This document shows positions 18,054-27,128 of a stretch of DNA of 64,000 nt, piece after piece. Every line of letters starts with the position of its first letter. The first letter of the stretch is position 1. The notes under the pieces were generated by a model. The model searched no databases. It was not told where the DNA came from and saw only the letters and a list, made by a program, of their open reading frames with translations. The position numbers were made by a program, and so were the translations under genes. Source of the DNA: Parapusillimonas granuli (GTDB lineage: Bacteria > Pseudomonadota > Gammaproteobacteria > Burkholderiales > Burkholderiaceae_B); the NCBI RefSeq assembly GCF_013416525.1, contig NZ_JACCEM010000001.1, positions 124,001 to 188,000 of the forward strand, in the 5' to 3' direction.

Positions 18054-19031
18054 TCACTCGATGGAAATCTTGGACTCCTCGATCACTTTTTTCCATCTGG
18101 CGGCCGCGGTGTCGACCACTTTTTGCATTTCCTCCGGAGTGCTGCCGACCATGTTCATACCCATATCCGCGTATTTTTTCTTGAATGCCGGCTCATTCAA
18201 CGCCGCGGAAATGTCAGTCTGCAGTTTCTGAATGACCTCTTGCGGCGTTCCCTTCGGCACGGCGAGGCCGAACCACATATCGGTCACCAGATCCGGATAG
18301 CCTTCTTCCACCACGGTCGGAAGATTCGGATACTGGGGCAGGCGCTGGGACGTCATCGCGACCAGGGGCTTCAGGCGCCCGTCCTGCAAGTTCCCATAAT
18401 TGGATGCGAGAATGTCGATCATCAATTGCACGCGATTCGTAGCCAAGTCGCCCACCGCCTGCTGGGAGCCCGGATAGGGCACGTGGATGAAATCGGTTCC
18501 GGTCACGCGCTTGAACAGTTCGGTTTGCAGATGAATGATTCCCCCGACGCCGGCCGACGCATAAGACAATTGCCCGGGTTTTTCCTTCGCCAGCCGGATC
18601 AGGTCCGACAGGCTGGAAACCGGCAGCGCGCTGCTTACCATCAGGATGTTCGGCGCCGTGCTGACCAGCGTGACGGGCACCAGGTCTTTCAGGGGATCGA
18701 ATCGCAAGTTCTTGTACAGGAAAGGCGCGACGGACAGGGTGCTGGACGACGCCATCAAGAGGGTATAGCCGTCCGGCTTCGACCTGGCAACGTATTCCGC
18801 CCCGATCATGCTCGCCGCGCCGGGCTTGTTCTCGACGACGACCGGCTGCCCCCATTTCTTGCTGAGCACCGTCGCGACCTCCCGTGGAATGATGTCGATC
18901 ATCGCTCCGGTTCCAAACGGAACGATGATTCTCACCGGCTTGTCCGGAAAGGCCGCCACAGCCGTGCCGCCGGCCAATGACATTGCAACGCCCGCCAGGA
19001 ACGGCAAAACTATCGATTTCATTTTCATCAT
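18054..19031 (-). CDS. Bug/TctC-family periplasmic solute receptor
   Basis: 325 residues from the first ATG of an ATGATG pair behind GAGGAGACAC; the second ATG is equally possible. Signal peptide ends near GGTAVAA, then FPDKPVRIIVPFGTGAMIDI. The usual glycine-rich GGGTD of the ligand loop is replaced by GTGAMID, which may affect specificity. ENKPGAASMIGAEYV, PDGYTLLMASSSTL and FIHVPYPGSQQAVGDL are present. Last gene of the LacI-associated cluster, behind the SMP-30 lactonase gene. Confidence 0.92.
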   Translation of the reverse strand: MMKMKSIVLPFLAGVAMSLAGGTAVAAFPDKPVRIIVPFGTGAMIDIIPREVATVLSKKWGQPVVVENKPGAASMIGAEYVARSKPDGYTLLMASSSTLSVAPFLYKNLRFDPLKDLVPVTLVSTAPNILMVSSALPVSSLSDLIRLAKEKPGQLSYASAGVGGIIHLQTELFKRVTGTDFIHVPYPGSQQAVGDLATNRVQLMIDILASNYGNLQDGRLKPLVAMTSQRLPQYPNLPTVVEEGYPDLVTDMWFGLAVPKGTPQEVIQKLQTDISAALNEPAFKKKYADMGMNMVGSTPEEMQKVVDTAAARWKKVIEESKISIE

Positions 19032-19078
19032 GTGTCTCCTCGACGATATTGGAAAAACCACACAGACTGCTTACAGCA

Positions 19079-19981
19079 TCAACGATGGGAATAAAGAAGA
19101 GCGCCCCGCGCCGGAAGCGTCGCCTTGAGAATCGCTCCGCTTTCGCTTTCGGTGATATACAGCTGGTCCGGCGCCTCGGGGTCGAAAGCGACATTCGTCG
19201 TTCTGATTCCGGCTTTGGACCTGATGCGGGCCCGAAGCTCGCCAAGTTCGTCAAACCACCATACGGCCCCAAGCCCTGAATGGGCCACGACAAAAGAGCC
19301 GTCTTCGCAAAACGCCATTCCGTCAGGTCCGGCCAATCCTCCGCTAAGTTGCACGAACAATCCCAGGTTGCATGCCTTTGCTCCCCTCCATTGCGCACGG
19401 AGCACTTGCAAGGCGCGCGTGACGGTGAAACACAAGGCGTCCTGCCCCGGGGCCAGAGCCAGGCCGTTCGGATAAGCGAGGTTCTCGGCGATCGCTTCGA
19501 ACCCGCCGTCCGGCCGTTGAACCAGCACCCGCCCCGACGGATCGGCCAGGCTGCTGGCGCCCGGATCCGTGACGAGCAGCGTGCCGTCGCTGGAGAAGTG
19601 CAGGTCGTTGACCCCTCGAAAGGGCGCGTCCACGGGGCCATGCCAGGCGGAATCAACGGAACCCGTCGACGGATCGAAGACCAGGATTCCGCGCTGCGCA
19701 TCGGCGACGAATATCCTGCCGTCGCGATGAATCTTCAAGCCATTCGGCTGGCCGCCGTAATCGGCAAACACCTCCCAATTGCCCCGCCTGTCGATGCGGA
19801 AAATCCGACCATGGCAGACATCGGTGCAGTAGAAGTTGCCGGCGCGGTCAAATGACGGCCCTTCAAGAAAAGAGTGCAGCGGCCCGCCTCCGCGGGCGTC
19901 GCTCCATGGTGTGCGCGCGCCGCGACGCAAAGAATCCGGCAGGCGATAAAGAACTTCCGCTTCCAATTGCATGACGTTCAT
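19079..19981 (-). CDS. SMP-30/gluconolactonase-family sugar lactone hydrolase
   Basis: 300 residues with a six-bladed propeller pattern. FLEGPSFDRAGNFYCTDV supplies the first metal-binding glutamate region, and PNGLKIHRDGRIFVADAQRG, GVNDLHFSSDGTLLVTDPG and YPNGLALAPGQDALCFTVT give the conserved N and D ligands of this calcium/zinc family. Known members open aldonolactones to sugar acids. It lies between two Bug receptor genes and downstream of a LacI operator, so it probably supplies the acid substrate of the IlvD-type dehydratase in the same cluster (inference). Confidence 0.9.
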   Translation of the reverse strand: MNVMQLEAEVLYRLPDSLRRGARTPWSDARGGGPLHSFLEGPSFDRAGNFYCTDVCHGRIFRIDRRGNWEVFADYGGQPNGLKIHRDGRIFVADAQRGILVFDPSTGSVDSAWHGPVDAPFRGVNDLHFSSDGTLLVTDPGASSLADPSGRVLVQRPDGGFEAIAENLAYPNGLALAPGQDALCFTVTRALQVLRAQWRGAKACNLGLFVQLSGGLAGPDGMAFCEDGSFVVAHSGLGAVWWFDELGELRARIRSKAGIRTTNVAFDPEAPDQLYITESESGAILKATLPARGALLYSHR

Positions 19982-20029
19982 CGAAACTCCTCCTTCCGTG
20001 TTTTCAGCCGCAAACCGCGGCGCCGGCGC

Positions 20030-21004
20030 TCAATCGATGCTGATGTTTCCGTTCTTGATGACAGCCGCCCATTTCCGGATCTCTTCCTCCTGGAATCTTG
20101 CAAGCTCTTCAGGCGTGCTTGCCACGATATCCACGCCCAGCGCCTTCATGCGGTCGATCACATCCGGACGCTTGAATATTTCCCGTATCGAAGCGCTCAG
20201 CCGGTCGCGTATTGCGCCATCCAGCCCAGCGGGCGCAAAAATCGCTTGCCAGGAGACGACTTGATAGCCGGGCACTCCCGACTCCTGCATGGTGGGCAAG
20301 TCGGGAAACGAAGACTCCCGTTTCGACGACGTCACGGCCAGCGCCCTGACCGCCCCGCTTTTTATTTGCGGGCTGGCGACGATCAGGTTCTCGAAGCTGA
20401 ACGGAACTTCTCCCGCCATGACTGCCGACAGCGCGGGGCCGGCGCCCTTGTATGGGACATGCAGCAACTTCACGCCCTCGGTCTGCGCGAACAGCTCGGC
20501 CGACAGGTGCTGAGAAGTTCCGGCCCCCGCCGACGCGAACGGCATCGGCTCCGCCGATTTCCGTATGGCGCCGATCAAATCCTTGACGCTGTGATACGGC
20601 GTCTTGGGATTGACGATGAGCACGTTCGGCGTCGTTCCCACCAGACTGATGGGCGTGAAGTCCTTTTTCGGATCGAAGCCGATTTGCTTGTACAGGCTGG
20701 TATTGATCGCGTGAGTCGCGATCGACGCGCCGCCGATGGTGTAGCCGTCCGGCGCCGAACGCGCGACATGCTCGGTGCCGATATTGCCGCCCGCGCCGGG
20801 CTTGTTGGTGACGACGACCGGCGTTCCCAGCATGGCGCCCAGCTTGTCCGCGACCACTCTGGCGATGATGTCCGTGCCGCCGCCGGGAGAGAACGGCACG
20901 ATATAGTTGATGGGCTTGTCCGCAGGCCATGCCGCATATGACGGCCCGCACACGGACAGCATGAGGCTCGTAAAGATCAAGCCCGCGGTGGATCGTAATT
21001 TCAT
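20030..21004 (-). CDS. Bug/TctC-family periplasmic solute receptor
   Basis: 324 residues from the ATG behind AAGGAGACTGTCA; an in-frame ATG seven codons earlier overlaps that ribosome site and is rejected. Signal peptide ends near CGPSYA, followed by [20 protein letters not shown]. Family blocks [36 protein letters not shown] and [20 protein letters not shown] are intact. It is the first gene after the lacI stop and has its own LacI-type operator 75 bases upstream of its ATG, so it and the lactonase gene may form a separately controlled unit. Confidence 0.93.
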   Translation of the reverse strand: MKLRSTAGLIFTSLMLSVCGPSYAAWPADKPINYIVPFSPGGGTDIIARVVADKLGAMLGTPVVVTNKPGAGGNIGTEHVARSAPDGYTIGGASIATHAINTSLYKQIGFDPKKDFTPISLVGTTPNVLIVNPKTPYHSVKDLIGAIRKSAEPMPFASAGAGTSQHLSAELFAQTEGVKLLHVPYKGAGPALSAVMAGEVPFSFENLIVASPQIKSGAVRALAVTSSKRESSFPDLPTMQESGVPGYQVVSWQAIFAPAGLDGAIRDRLSASIREIFKRPDVIDRMKALGVDIVASTPEELARFQEEEIRKWAAVIKNGNISID

Positions 21005-21079
21005 TGACAGTCTCCTTTCTTTCAAATGAACAACCCGGGATCAGGCGTCTGCGCCGTCCTCCATTTCAAATCACTGAAA

Positions 21080-21095
21080 TTGCAATCGCTTGCAA
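21080..21095. promoter_or_regulatory. LacI-family operator, copy 1
   Basis: TTGCAATCGCTTGCAA lies in the gap between the lacI stop and the start of the Bug gene at 20030-21004. It is the exact reverse complement of the site at 30112-30127 and differs by one base from the site at 30043-30058 read in reverse. Two TTGCAA arms around a CG-centred core is the usual shape of operators for this regulator family. It probably controls the Bug/lactonase/Bug transcription unit. Confidence 0.8.
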
Positions 21096-21140
21096 AAATT
21101 TTCGAACGAACAGGCCTTGCCTCCGCGGCCCGTCGATAAT

Positions 21141-22184
21141 CTATAAAGGAAGCGTGGTGGCGCGAATGACGGCCCGTACGGGGGTCACCACCCGCCGTGG
21201 CGTGGCGGCGCCCGATTCGATATGCTCCAGCAGAATTGCCACGGTCGCCCGGGTCATGAGTTCGGAGTCCTGCTCTATGGTCGTCAGTTGGTATCCGCCC
21301 CAGGCAGCCTGCGGGACGTCGTCGAAGCCCACCACCTGGACGTCCTGCGGCACGTTCAGGCCCAGGTCGATGCGCAGCGCATCCATTACGGCGAAAGCCA
21401 TGTGGTCATTGGCGACGAACAAGGCGTCCGGCCGTTTTTTCTGGCTGAACAGTTCCCGTGTCGCGGCTCTTGCCACGCCGAAGTCATACTCGCCGGATAT
21501 GCGTGCGAAAAGCGTTTTACGGTGCCGGGCCAGCTCTTCCATGAAGCCTTTCTCGCGATCCTGTGACGTCGATGAATCTTCCAGGCCGCTGATGAAGCCT
21601 ATGCGGCGCGCCCCGCGTTCCAGCAGGACCTGGGCGGCGAGGCGCCCGCCTTCGATGTTGTCGGAAGTCACCATGCTGGCCTCCTCGACGGGCGCCACCC
21701 GGTTGAACAGCACGACGGGTATCCCCACCGACTGGCAGTGCGCCGCCAGTCGGGACGACATCACCGTGCTGGCGAGCACTATTCCATCGACCTGGTACTG
21801 AAGAATGTCCAGCACCAACGAGTCCATTCCGTCGTCGCTGGAGTTCGAATCGCTGCTGATGAACAACAGCACATGGTAGCCGTGGGCCTGCAGCAGCTGC
21901 GACAGCCGTTCGATGACGGCGGGGTAGAACTGGTTGTGCAGATATGAGACCACCACGCCGATGATGCGGGATTTCCGGGTGGATAAGGTGCGGGCGATGG
22001 CGTTGGGGCGATAGCCGAGCTTCTTGGCCGCTTCCAGGACTCGGGCCCGGGTTTTTTTCGCTACGCTGGCGCCAGGGGTAAACGTACGGCTCACGGCCGA
22101 CGTGCTTACACCGGCAAGAGCGGCCACGTCGGCCAGTGTCGATTGCCCCAAGCCCGTGGGCGCCGGTTTCACGGATTCAGTCAT
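21141..22184 (-). CDS. LacI/GalR-family transcriptional regulator
   Basis: 347 residues from an ATG 8 bases inside the end of the upstream hydroxyacid oxidoreductase gene. The N-terminal helix-turn-helix and hinge read STLADVAALAGVSTSAVSRT and ARVLEAAKKLGYRPNAIART. The sugar-binding core contains IIGVVVSYLHNQFYPAVIER, DGIVLAS, VTSDNIEGGRLAAQVLLERG and DALFVANDHMAFAVMDALR. It is translationally linked to the catabolic operon it probably represses, with feedback through the three TTGCAA-N4-TTGCAA sites. The ligand is probably a sugar acid or other pathway intermediate. Confidence 0.93.
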   Translation of the reverse strand: MTESVKPAPTGLGQSTLADVAALAGVSTSAVSRTFTPGASVAKKTRARVLEAAKKLGYRPNAIARTLSTRKSRIIGVVVSYLHNQFYPAVIERLSQLLQAHGYHVLLFISSDSNSSDDGMDSLVLDILQYQVDGIVLASTVMSSRLAAHCQSVGIPVVLFNRVAPVEEASMVTSDNIEGGRLAAQVLLERGARRIGFISGLEDSSTSQDREKGFMEELARHRKTLFARISGEYDFGVARAATRELFSQKKRPDALFVANDHMAFAVMDALRIDLGLNVPQDVQVVGFDDVPQAAWGGYQLTTIEQDSELMTRATVAILLEHIESGAATPRRVVTPVRAVIRATTLPL

Positions 22185-23361
22185 AGTTCGCAGCCTCAAA
22201 CGCAGCGCCGGCCCGGGTTTTGAGCAAAGCCGCCGTGACCTCCGAAAGGCTCGCGCAACCCAGCAAAGCCATGTCTCTATCCAGCTCGGTGGCCAGAATG
22301 GACAGCACGCGCCGCGCCCCGGCTTCTCCGGCCACTGCGGCGCCGTACAACGTTGCCCGCCCCACGAATACCAATTTGGCCCCCAAAGCAATGGCTTTCA
22401 AGACGTCGGTGCCGCGCCGGAACCCGCCATCGATCATGACCGGAAGCCTTTCGGACACAGTATCGATGATCGCGGGCAAGGCGGCAAGCGGCGCTATCGT
22501 CCCGTCCAGCTGGCGGCCGCCGTGATTGGATACGATTATCCCGTCCGCGCCTATCTGCTCGGCCTTTTCGGCATCCAGAGGGTGCATTACGCCCTTCAAC
22601 ACCAGCCGTCCTTTCCATTGCTCACGCAACCACACCATATCGTCCCAGCCAAGCCTGTCCCGACCCGTACGGAAACCGTGGGCGGGTTCCTGCGTGATGG
22701 GCGGCCCGATTTCTTCGTACAGATTGGCGAATCTGGGAATCCCGTTCGCATACAAGGTTTTCAGGAAAACGCCCACGCTCCAACGGGGATGCAGCATACC
22801 ATCAAGCAGCAGCCTAGGCGTCATTCGGAATGGAATGATGAAATCCATCCGGGCGTTGTTTTCCCGGTTGGCCGCCACGCAAGTGTCTATCGTGACGACC
22901 AGCACGTCGATCTTCGCGGCGCGCAGCCGGTCGAGAATGCGGGACATCCGTGCGCGGTCCCCGGGGAAATAGGCCTGGTACCAGTTGTCCCTGTCCTCTT
23001 CCTGCAGCTTTTCCAGGGGAACGCTGGAAGACCCGCTGATAATGAAGGGAACGCGGGCCTGTTGCGCCGCGCGCGCAAGGTCCAGGTCGCACTCATGCCG
23101 CAGCAGTCCCGCAAGGCCGGTGGGCGCGATGCCCAACGGCATGGCGTACCGGCGGCCCCACAATTCCGTCGAAAGCTCCCGTTTGTCGACGACGTTCAAG
23201 CCGCGGGGCAAGAATCCAAGCTCGTCAAACGCCTGGCGGTTGGCCCGCAGAGACCGCTCGTCTTCGGTCCCTCCGCGCACGTAGCCGTATACGCAACGCG
23301 GAAGGAATTTCTTGGCTGCTCGTTCGAAGTCGGAAACCGACAGCAGACGATCCAGCTTCAT
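22177..23361 (-). CDS. FMN-dependent L-2-hydroxyacid dehydrogenase/oxidase (LldD/GOX family)
   Basis: 394 residues from an ATG whose ATGA overlaps the stop of the upstream D-2-hydroxyacid dehydrogenase. Visible: FLPRCVYGYVRGGTEDERSL at the start, PLGIAPTGLAGLLRHECD in the FMN barrel, ISGSSSVPLEKL, WYQAYFPGDR, VTIDTCVAANRENN, LKGVMHPLDA, the catalytic-histidine block SNHGGRQLDG and the phosphate-binding MIDGGFRRGTDVLKAIALGA. Oxidises L-lactate, glycolate, mandelate or a similar L-2-hydroxy acid. Pairing with a D-specific NAD enzyme in overlapping genes suggests one pathway handles both, or interconverts the two forms through the 2-oxo acid. Confidence 0.92.
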   Translation of the reverse strand: MKLDRLLSVSDFERAAKKFLPRCVYGYVRGGTEDERSLRANRQAFDELGFLPRGLNVVDKRELSTELWGRRYAMPLGIAPTGLAGLLRHECDLDLARAAQQARVPFIISGSSSVPLEKLQEEDRDNWYQAYFPGDRARMSRILDRLRAAKIDVLVVTIDTCVAANRENNARMDFIIPFRMTPRLLLDGMLHPRWSVGVFLKTLYANGIPRFANLYEEIGPPITQEPAHGFRTGRDRLGWDDMVWLREQWKGRLVLKGVMHPLDAEKAEQIGADGIIVSNHGGRQLDGTIAPLAALPAIIDTVSERLPVMIDGGFRRGTDVLKAIALGAKLVFVGRATLYGAAVAGEAGARRVLSILATELDRDMALLGCASLSEVTAALLKTRAGAAFEAANYD

Positions 23362-24317
23362 GTCGCCAATACCTGCTTGTTGACGACCATGCCCGGGTCG
23401 AGCGTGCCGTCGAAGCAATCGATGACGTTCTGCGCCGCTTCGAGCGACATGCGGCGCAAGCCGCCGTCCGTCAGGGCCGAGATGTGTGGAGACAGCACGA
23501 CGTTGTCCACCCGGCACAACGGGTGGTCCGCCGCAAGAGGCTCGGTCTCGAACACATCGAGGCCGGCGCCCAATATATGCCCGCTCTTCAGGGCGTCGAT
23601 CAGGCCGCCTTCGTCTATCACGCCGCCTCGCGCGGTATTGATCAGTATGGCGCCTTGCTTCATGCGGCGCGGATCGATCGAGTTGCGCGTATCCGGCGTC
23701 AGCGGCATGTGCAGGCTGACGACATCGGCGCGCGCCAGGGCTTCATCCAGGTCCGGCACGCGCTCGATGCCGTCGCCGACGGCCGAGCCGGCGGGCAAGG
23801 CCGGGTCGTAGGCCGCGACATGCATGCCGAACGCCCGCAGCCGTTGCGCCACGGCTTTGCCAATGCGCCCGGCTCCGACGATGAGCGCGCGCTTTTCATA
23901 CAGCTCGAAGATCGGAACCGACGCGTTCCTGGACCAAAGCCCCGCCCGGACGTCTTTGTCGAACGACACCGACCGCCGCGCCACCGCCAACAACAACGAC
24001 AGCGCATGCTCCGCCACGGCGACCGCGTTGGCTCCCGCGGTGATCGTCAGGGGAATGCCGCGCTTGTCCAGCTCGGCGACGTCCACTGAATCGTAGCCCA
24101 CGCCATGGCGCGACACGACCTTCAGCTTCGGCGCGCCGGCAATGTCGGCGGCCCTGAGCGGCTGGAAAAACAGGATGACGCCATCCGCATCGGCCAGTCT
24201 GCCGGTGAAGTCGCCCGGCCCCGGGTTTTCGAGCACGTCGACCGTAAAGCCTTCCCGGGCGCGCAGCAGCGCGATGCCGGGATCGGCGATCTTCTTCGAA
24301 ACGAGTATGTGCGGCAT
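23358..24317 (-). CDS. D-isomer-specific 2-hydroxyacid dehydrogenase (NAD-dependent)
   Basis: 319 residues. VVSRHGVGYDSVDVAELDKR opens the coenzyme region, and ALIVGAGRIGKAVAQRLRAF is the Rossmann GxGxxG motif. HMPLTPDTRNSID, INTARGGVIDEGGLIDAL with the substrate-binding arginine, and a late HISALTDGG histidine complete the catalytic set. Members reduce glyoxylate, hydroxypyruvate or related 2-oxo acids, or oxidise phosphoglycerate. Gene is 8 bases from the dehydratase gene ahead of it and overlaps the FMN enzyme gene by four bases. Confidence 0.92.
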   Translation of the reverse strand: MPHILVSKKIADPGIALLRAREGFTVDVLENPGPGDFTGRLADADGVILFFQPLRAADIAGAPKLKVVSRHGVGYDSVDVAELDKRGIPLTITAGANAVAVAEHALSLLLAVARRSVSFDKDVRAGLWSRNASVPIFELYEKRALIVGAGRIGKAVAQRLRAFGMHVAAYDPALPAGSAVGDGIERVPDLDEALARADVVSLHMPLTPDTRNSIDPRRMKQGAILINTARGGVIDEGGLIDALKSGHILGAGLDVFETEPLAADHPLCRVDNVVLSPHISALTDGGLRRMSLEAAQNVIDCFDGTLDPGMVVNKQVLAT

Positions 24318-24325
24318 GGTGCGCC

Positions 24326-26068
24326 TCAGTGAATTTCGGGGTCCGGGATCGGTTCCGTTCCCATCAGGAAATCGAAATCGCAGCCTTTATCGGCCTGTTG
24401 TATGTGGGCCATGACGAGCTTCCCATAGCCACGCGGGAATCGCTCGGCCGGCCTCGTCCAGTTCTTGCGCCGCTCGGCCAATGCTTCGTCCGGCAACAGG
24501 ACCTCCAAGGTCTTCGCGTGCGCATCGAGCCTGATGGTGTCGCCGGTCTGTATCAGCGCCAGCGGCCCTCCCACCCAGCTTTCGGGCGCGACGTGCAATA
24601 CACAGGTGCCGTAGCTGGTGCCGGACATGCGCGCATCCGATATGCGGACCATGTCCCGTATGCCCTGTTTCAACAGTTTGCGGGGAATGGGCATCATGCC
24701 CCACTCGGGCATGCCCGGGCCGCCGAGCGGGCCGGCGTTGCGCAGGACGAGAACGGAGTCGCCGTCGACGTCCAGATCGTCGCGATCGATGAGGTCCATC
24801 ATGTGGTCGTAGCTGTCGAACACGACGGCGCGGCCGGTATGCTGAAGGAAGCGCTGGTCCATGGCGCCGGTCTTGAGCACCGCGCCATCGGGCGCCAGGT
24901 TCCCGCGCAGCACCACCAGGCCGCCGTCCGCTTTCACGGGATTGTCGCGGCGGCGGATCACGTCGTCATTCCAGATCTTCGCGTGGGAGATGTTCTCGCC
25001 CAGCGTCTTGCCATTGCAGTTCAATGCATCCAGGTGCAGCAGGTCTTGTATTTCCCGCAGCAAGGCCGGCAGCCCCCCGGCATAGTGGAAGTCTTCCATC
25101 AAGTATTTGTCCCCGACCGGACGGATGTTCGCCAGGACCGGCGTGCGAGCGCTGATCGCGTTGAAATCATCCAGGCCGAGGTTCACGCCCGCGCGGCCCG
25201 CCATGGCGACGAGATGGATGACGGCGTTGGTCGACCCGCCGTTGGTCATCAGCGTGGTCGCGGCGTTGTGGAATGCCTCGGGCGTGAGGATGTCCCGTAT
25301 CTTGAGGTCTTCCCATACCATTTCCACGATGCGCTTGCCGCACTGGGCGGCCATGCGGCCGTGCCCCGAGTCGGGCGCCGGAATGGAGCTCGCCCCCGCG
25401 AGCGAAACACCCAGCGCTTCACAGATCGCCGCCATGGTGGACGCGGTTCCCATGGTCATGCAGGTGCCGGGAGACCGGGCGATGCTGGCTTCCACCTCCC
25501 GGTGTTCTTCTTCGGTGATGTTCCCCATGCGCCGCTCGTCCCAGTACTTCCATTGGTCCGACCCGGATCCCAAGGTCTGCCCTCTCCAGCGCGCCGTCAG
25601 CATCGGGCCGGCGGGCAGAAAAATCGTCGGCAGGTTCATGCTGGTCGCTCCCATGACCAGCGCGGGCGTCGTCTTGTCGCAACCGCCGAGCAGCACGACG
25701 CCGTCGATGGGATACGACCGCAGCAGCTCTTCGGTCTCCATCGCCAGCAGGTTGCGGTACATCATGGTCGTGGGCTTCTGTATCGTCTCGGCCAGCGTGA
25801 TCGCCGGCAGTTCGACGGGAAAGCCCCCCGCCTGCCATACGCCTCTTTTCACGTTGTCGGCGCGCGCCCTCAGGTGCGTATGGCAGGGATTGATCTCCGA
25901 CCACGTATTGACGATGCCGATCACCGGCTTGCCGACGAAATCCTCGCGGTCGAGCTCCATCTGCATGGTGCGCGACCGATGGCCGAATGCCCTGAGGTCT
26001 TGCGCGCCGTACCACCTGTGGCTGCGCAAGGTCTCCGGGGTTTTCTTGCGTTTCTTGATGTCGTTCAT
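24326..26068 (-). CDS. IlvD/Edd-family sugar-acid dehydratase
   Basis: 580 residues from the ATG two bases after the Bug stop; a start 14 codons earlier overlaps that gene. Cysteines likely to hold the Fe-S cluster are in TWSEINPCHTHLR, GGCDKTTPALVMGA and SPGTCMTMGTASTMAA. Also visible are SIPAPDSGHGRMA, TNGGSTNAVIHLVAMAGRAG and the C-terminal DARMSGTSYGTCVLHVAPES. The overall pattern resembles aldonate dehydratases (arabinonate or xylonate type) more than biosynthetic IlvD, and no branched-chain biosynthesis genes are nearby. It would turn a sugar acid into a 2-keto-3-deoxy acid. Confidence 0.88.
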   Translation of the reverse strand: MNDIKKRKKTPETLRSHRWYGAQDLRAFGHRSRTMQMELDREDFVGKPVIGIVNTWSEINPCHTHLRARADNVKRGVWQAGGFPVELPAITLAETIQKPTTMMYRNLLAMETEELLRSYPIDGVVLLGGCDKTTPALVMGATSMNLPTIFLPAGPMLTARWRGQTLGSGSDQWKYWDERRMGNITEEEHREVEASIARSPGTCMTMGTASTMAAICEALGVSLAGASSIPAPDSGHGRMAAQCGKRIVEMVWEDLKIRDILTPEAFHNAATTLMTNGGSTNAVIHLVAMAGRAGVNLGLDDFNAISARTPVLANIRPVGDKYLMEDFHYAGGLPALLREIQDLLHLDALNCNGKTLGENISHAKIWNDDVIRRRDNPVKADGGLVVLRGNLAPDGAVLKTGAMDQRFLQHTGRAVVFDSYDHMMDLIDRDDLDVDGDSVLVLRNAGPLGGPGMPEWGMMPIPRKLLKQGIRDMVRISDARMSGTSYGTCVLHVAPESWVGGPLALIQTGDTIRLDAHAKTLEVLLPDEALAERRKNWTRPAERFPRGYGKLVMAHIQQADKGCDFDFLMGTEPIPDPEIH

Positions 26069-26070
26069 GA

Positions 26071-27063
26071 TCAGAGCTTGATGTTCAGTTTCTTGATGAT
26101 GTCGCCCCACTTCCTCTCGTCGTGACGCAGATTGTCCGTCACTTCCTGGGGTTTGGAGACATGCAGGCGTACGCCGAGGGCATCCGTTTTCTGGCGCAGC
26201 TGCGGATCATTGCCCAGCTCCTGCAGTGCGAGCGACAGCTTCGACTGGATGTCCGCGGGCAGGTTCTTGGGCGCCACCAGCGCCATCCAGAAGACGGCTT
26301 CGAAATCCTTCAAGCCGGCGGCTTCGTTCATGGTGGGCACGTCCGGCAGCATGGCCAAGCGTTCCGAAGTGGTCACGGCAAGGCCTTTGGTCCTGCCGGC
26401 GGCCATCATCGGGGCGGCCTCGTTCGCGGCGGAGAACATCATCTGGATCTGCCCGCCCACCAAGTCCTTGGCCGCGGGCGAGCCGCCTTTGTAATGGGCG
26501 ACGATCATGTCCAGCCCGAACTCATTGATGAAGTATTCGGCGGCCAGATGGTTGATGGAGCCGACCCCCGACGTCCCGATCGCGAACTTCCCGGGACGCG
26601 CCTTGATGAGGTCGATCAACTCCTTCACGTTGCTCACCCCGAGGTCTTTGTTCACTTGAAGGACGAAGGGCGAGTACAGCAGCATGGATATCGGCGTGAA
26701 GTCTTCATACGGCTTGTAGCCGACCTCGGGCTGCAGGATGGGATTCAGCACCAGCGATACCGGCGCCGCGTACAAGGTGTAGCCGTCCGCCTTCTGATGC
26801 ACCATCCAGTTGCTGGCCACCGTCGATGCGGCTCCCGGGCGATTCTCGACGATGATGTTGCCGTTGAGCTTCTTCGAAAGCGCTTCGGCGATCGTCCTGG
26901 CGGATACGTCGCTCATGCCGCCCGCCGGATACGGCATGATGAGCTTGATCGGCTCCGCAGGGTAATTACTGGCCGCGGCCGTCGCCGTAGCCGTGACGCC
27001 GGCCAGGCCGAGCATGGCGGCGCCCAAGGTCAGCAATGCGCGCGAAAAAAGGTTTTTCTTCAT
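26071..27063 (-). CDS. Bug/TctC-family periplasmic solute receptor
   Basis: 330 residues. Signal peptide MKKNLFSRALLTLGAAMLGL runs to about TATAAAS, then NYPAEPIKLIMPYPAGGMSD. ENRPGAASTVASNWMVHQKA, DGYTLYAAPVSLVLNP and FAIGTSGVGSINHLAAEYF follow. The HYKGGSPAAKDLVGGQIQMM block replaces the more usual HVPYKG. It lies between the RraA-like aldolase and the dehydratase in the LacI-controlled operon, so it is the best candidate for capturing the pathway substrate. Confidence 0.92.
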   Translation of the reverse strand: MKKNLFSRALLTLGAAMLGLAGVTATATAAASNYPAEPIKLIMPYPAGGMSDVSARTIAEALSKKLNGNIIVENRPGAASTVASNWMVHQKADGYTLYAAPVSLVLNPILQPEVGYKPYEDFTPISMLLYSPFVLQVNKDLGVSNVKELIDLIKARPGKFAIGTSGVGSINHLAAEYFINEFGLDMIVAHYKGGSPAAKDLVGGQIQMMFSAANEAAPMMAAGRTKGLAVTTSERLAMLPDVPTMNEAAGLKDFEAVFWMALVAPKNLPADIQSKLSLALQELGNDPQLRQKTDALGVRLHVSKPQEVTDNLRHDERKWGDIIKKLNIKL

Positions 27064-27128
27064 GGTGTCGTCTCTCCAATAAATGCCTATTGAATTAGGC
27101 TAAGTTCCACCGGTGTACAAGTTTCCGG

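Noticed and set aside
24329-26125. 598-codon plus-strand frame opposite the dehydratase
   Set aside because: Same antisense effect; no motifs, and the minus strand encodes a full IlvD/Edd enzyme.
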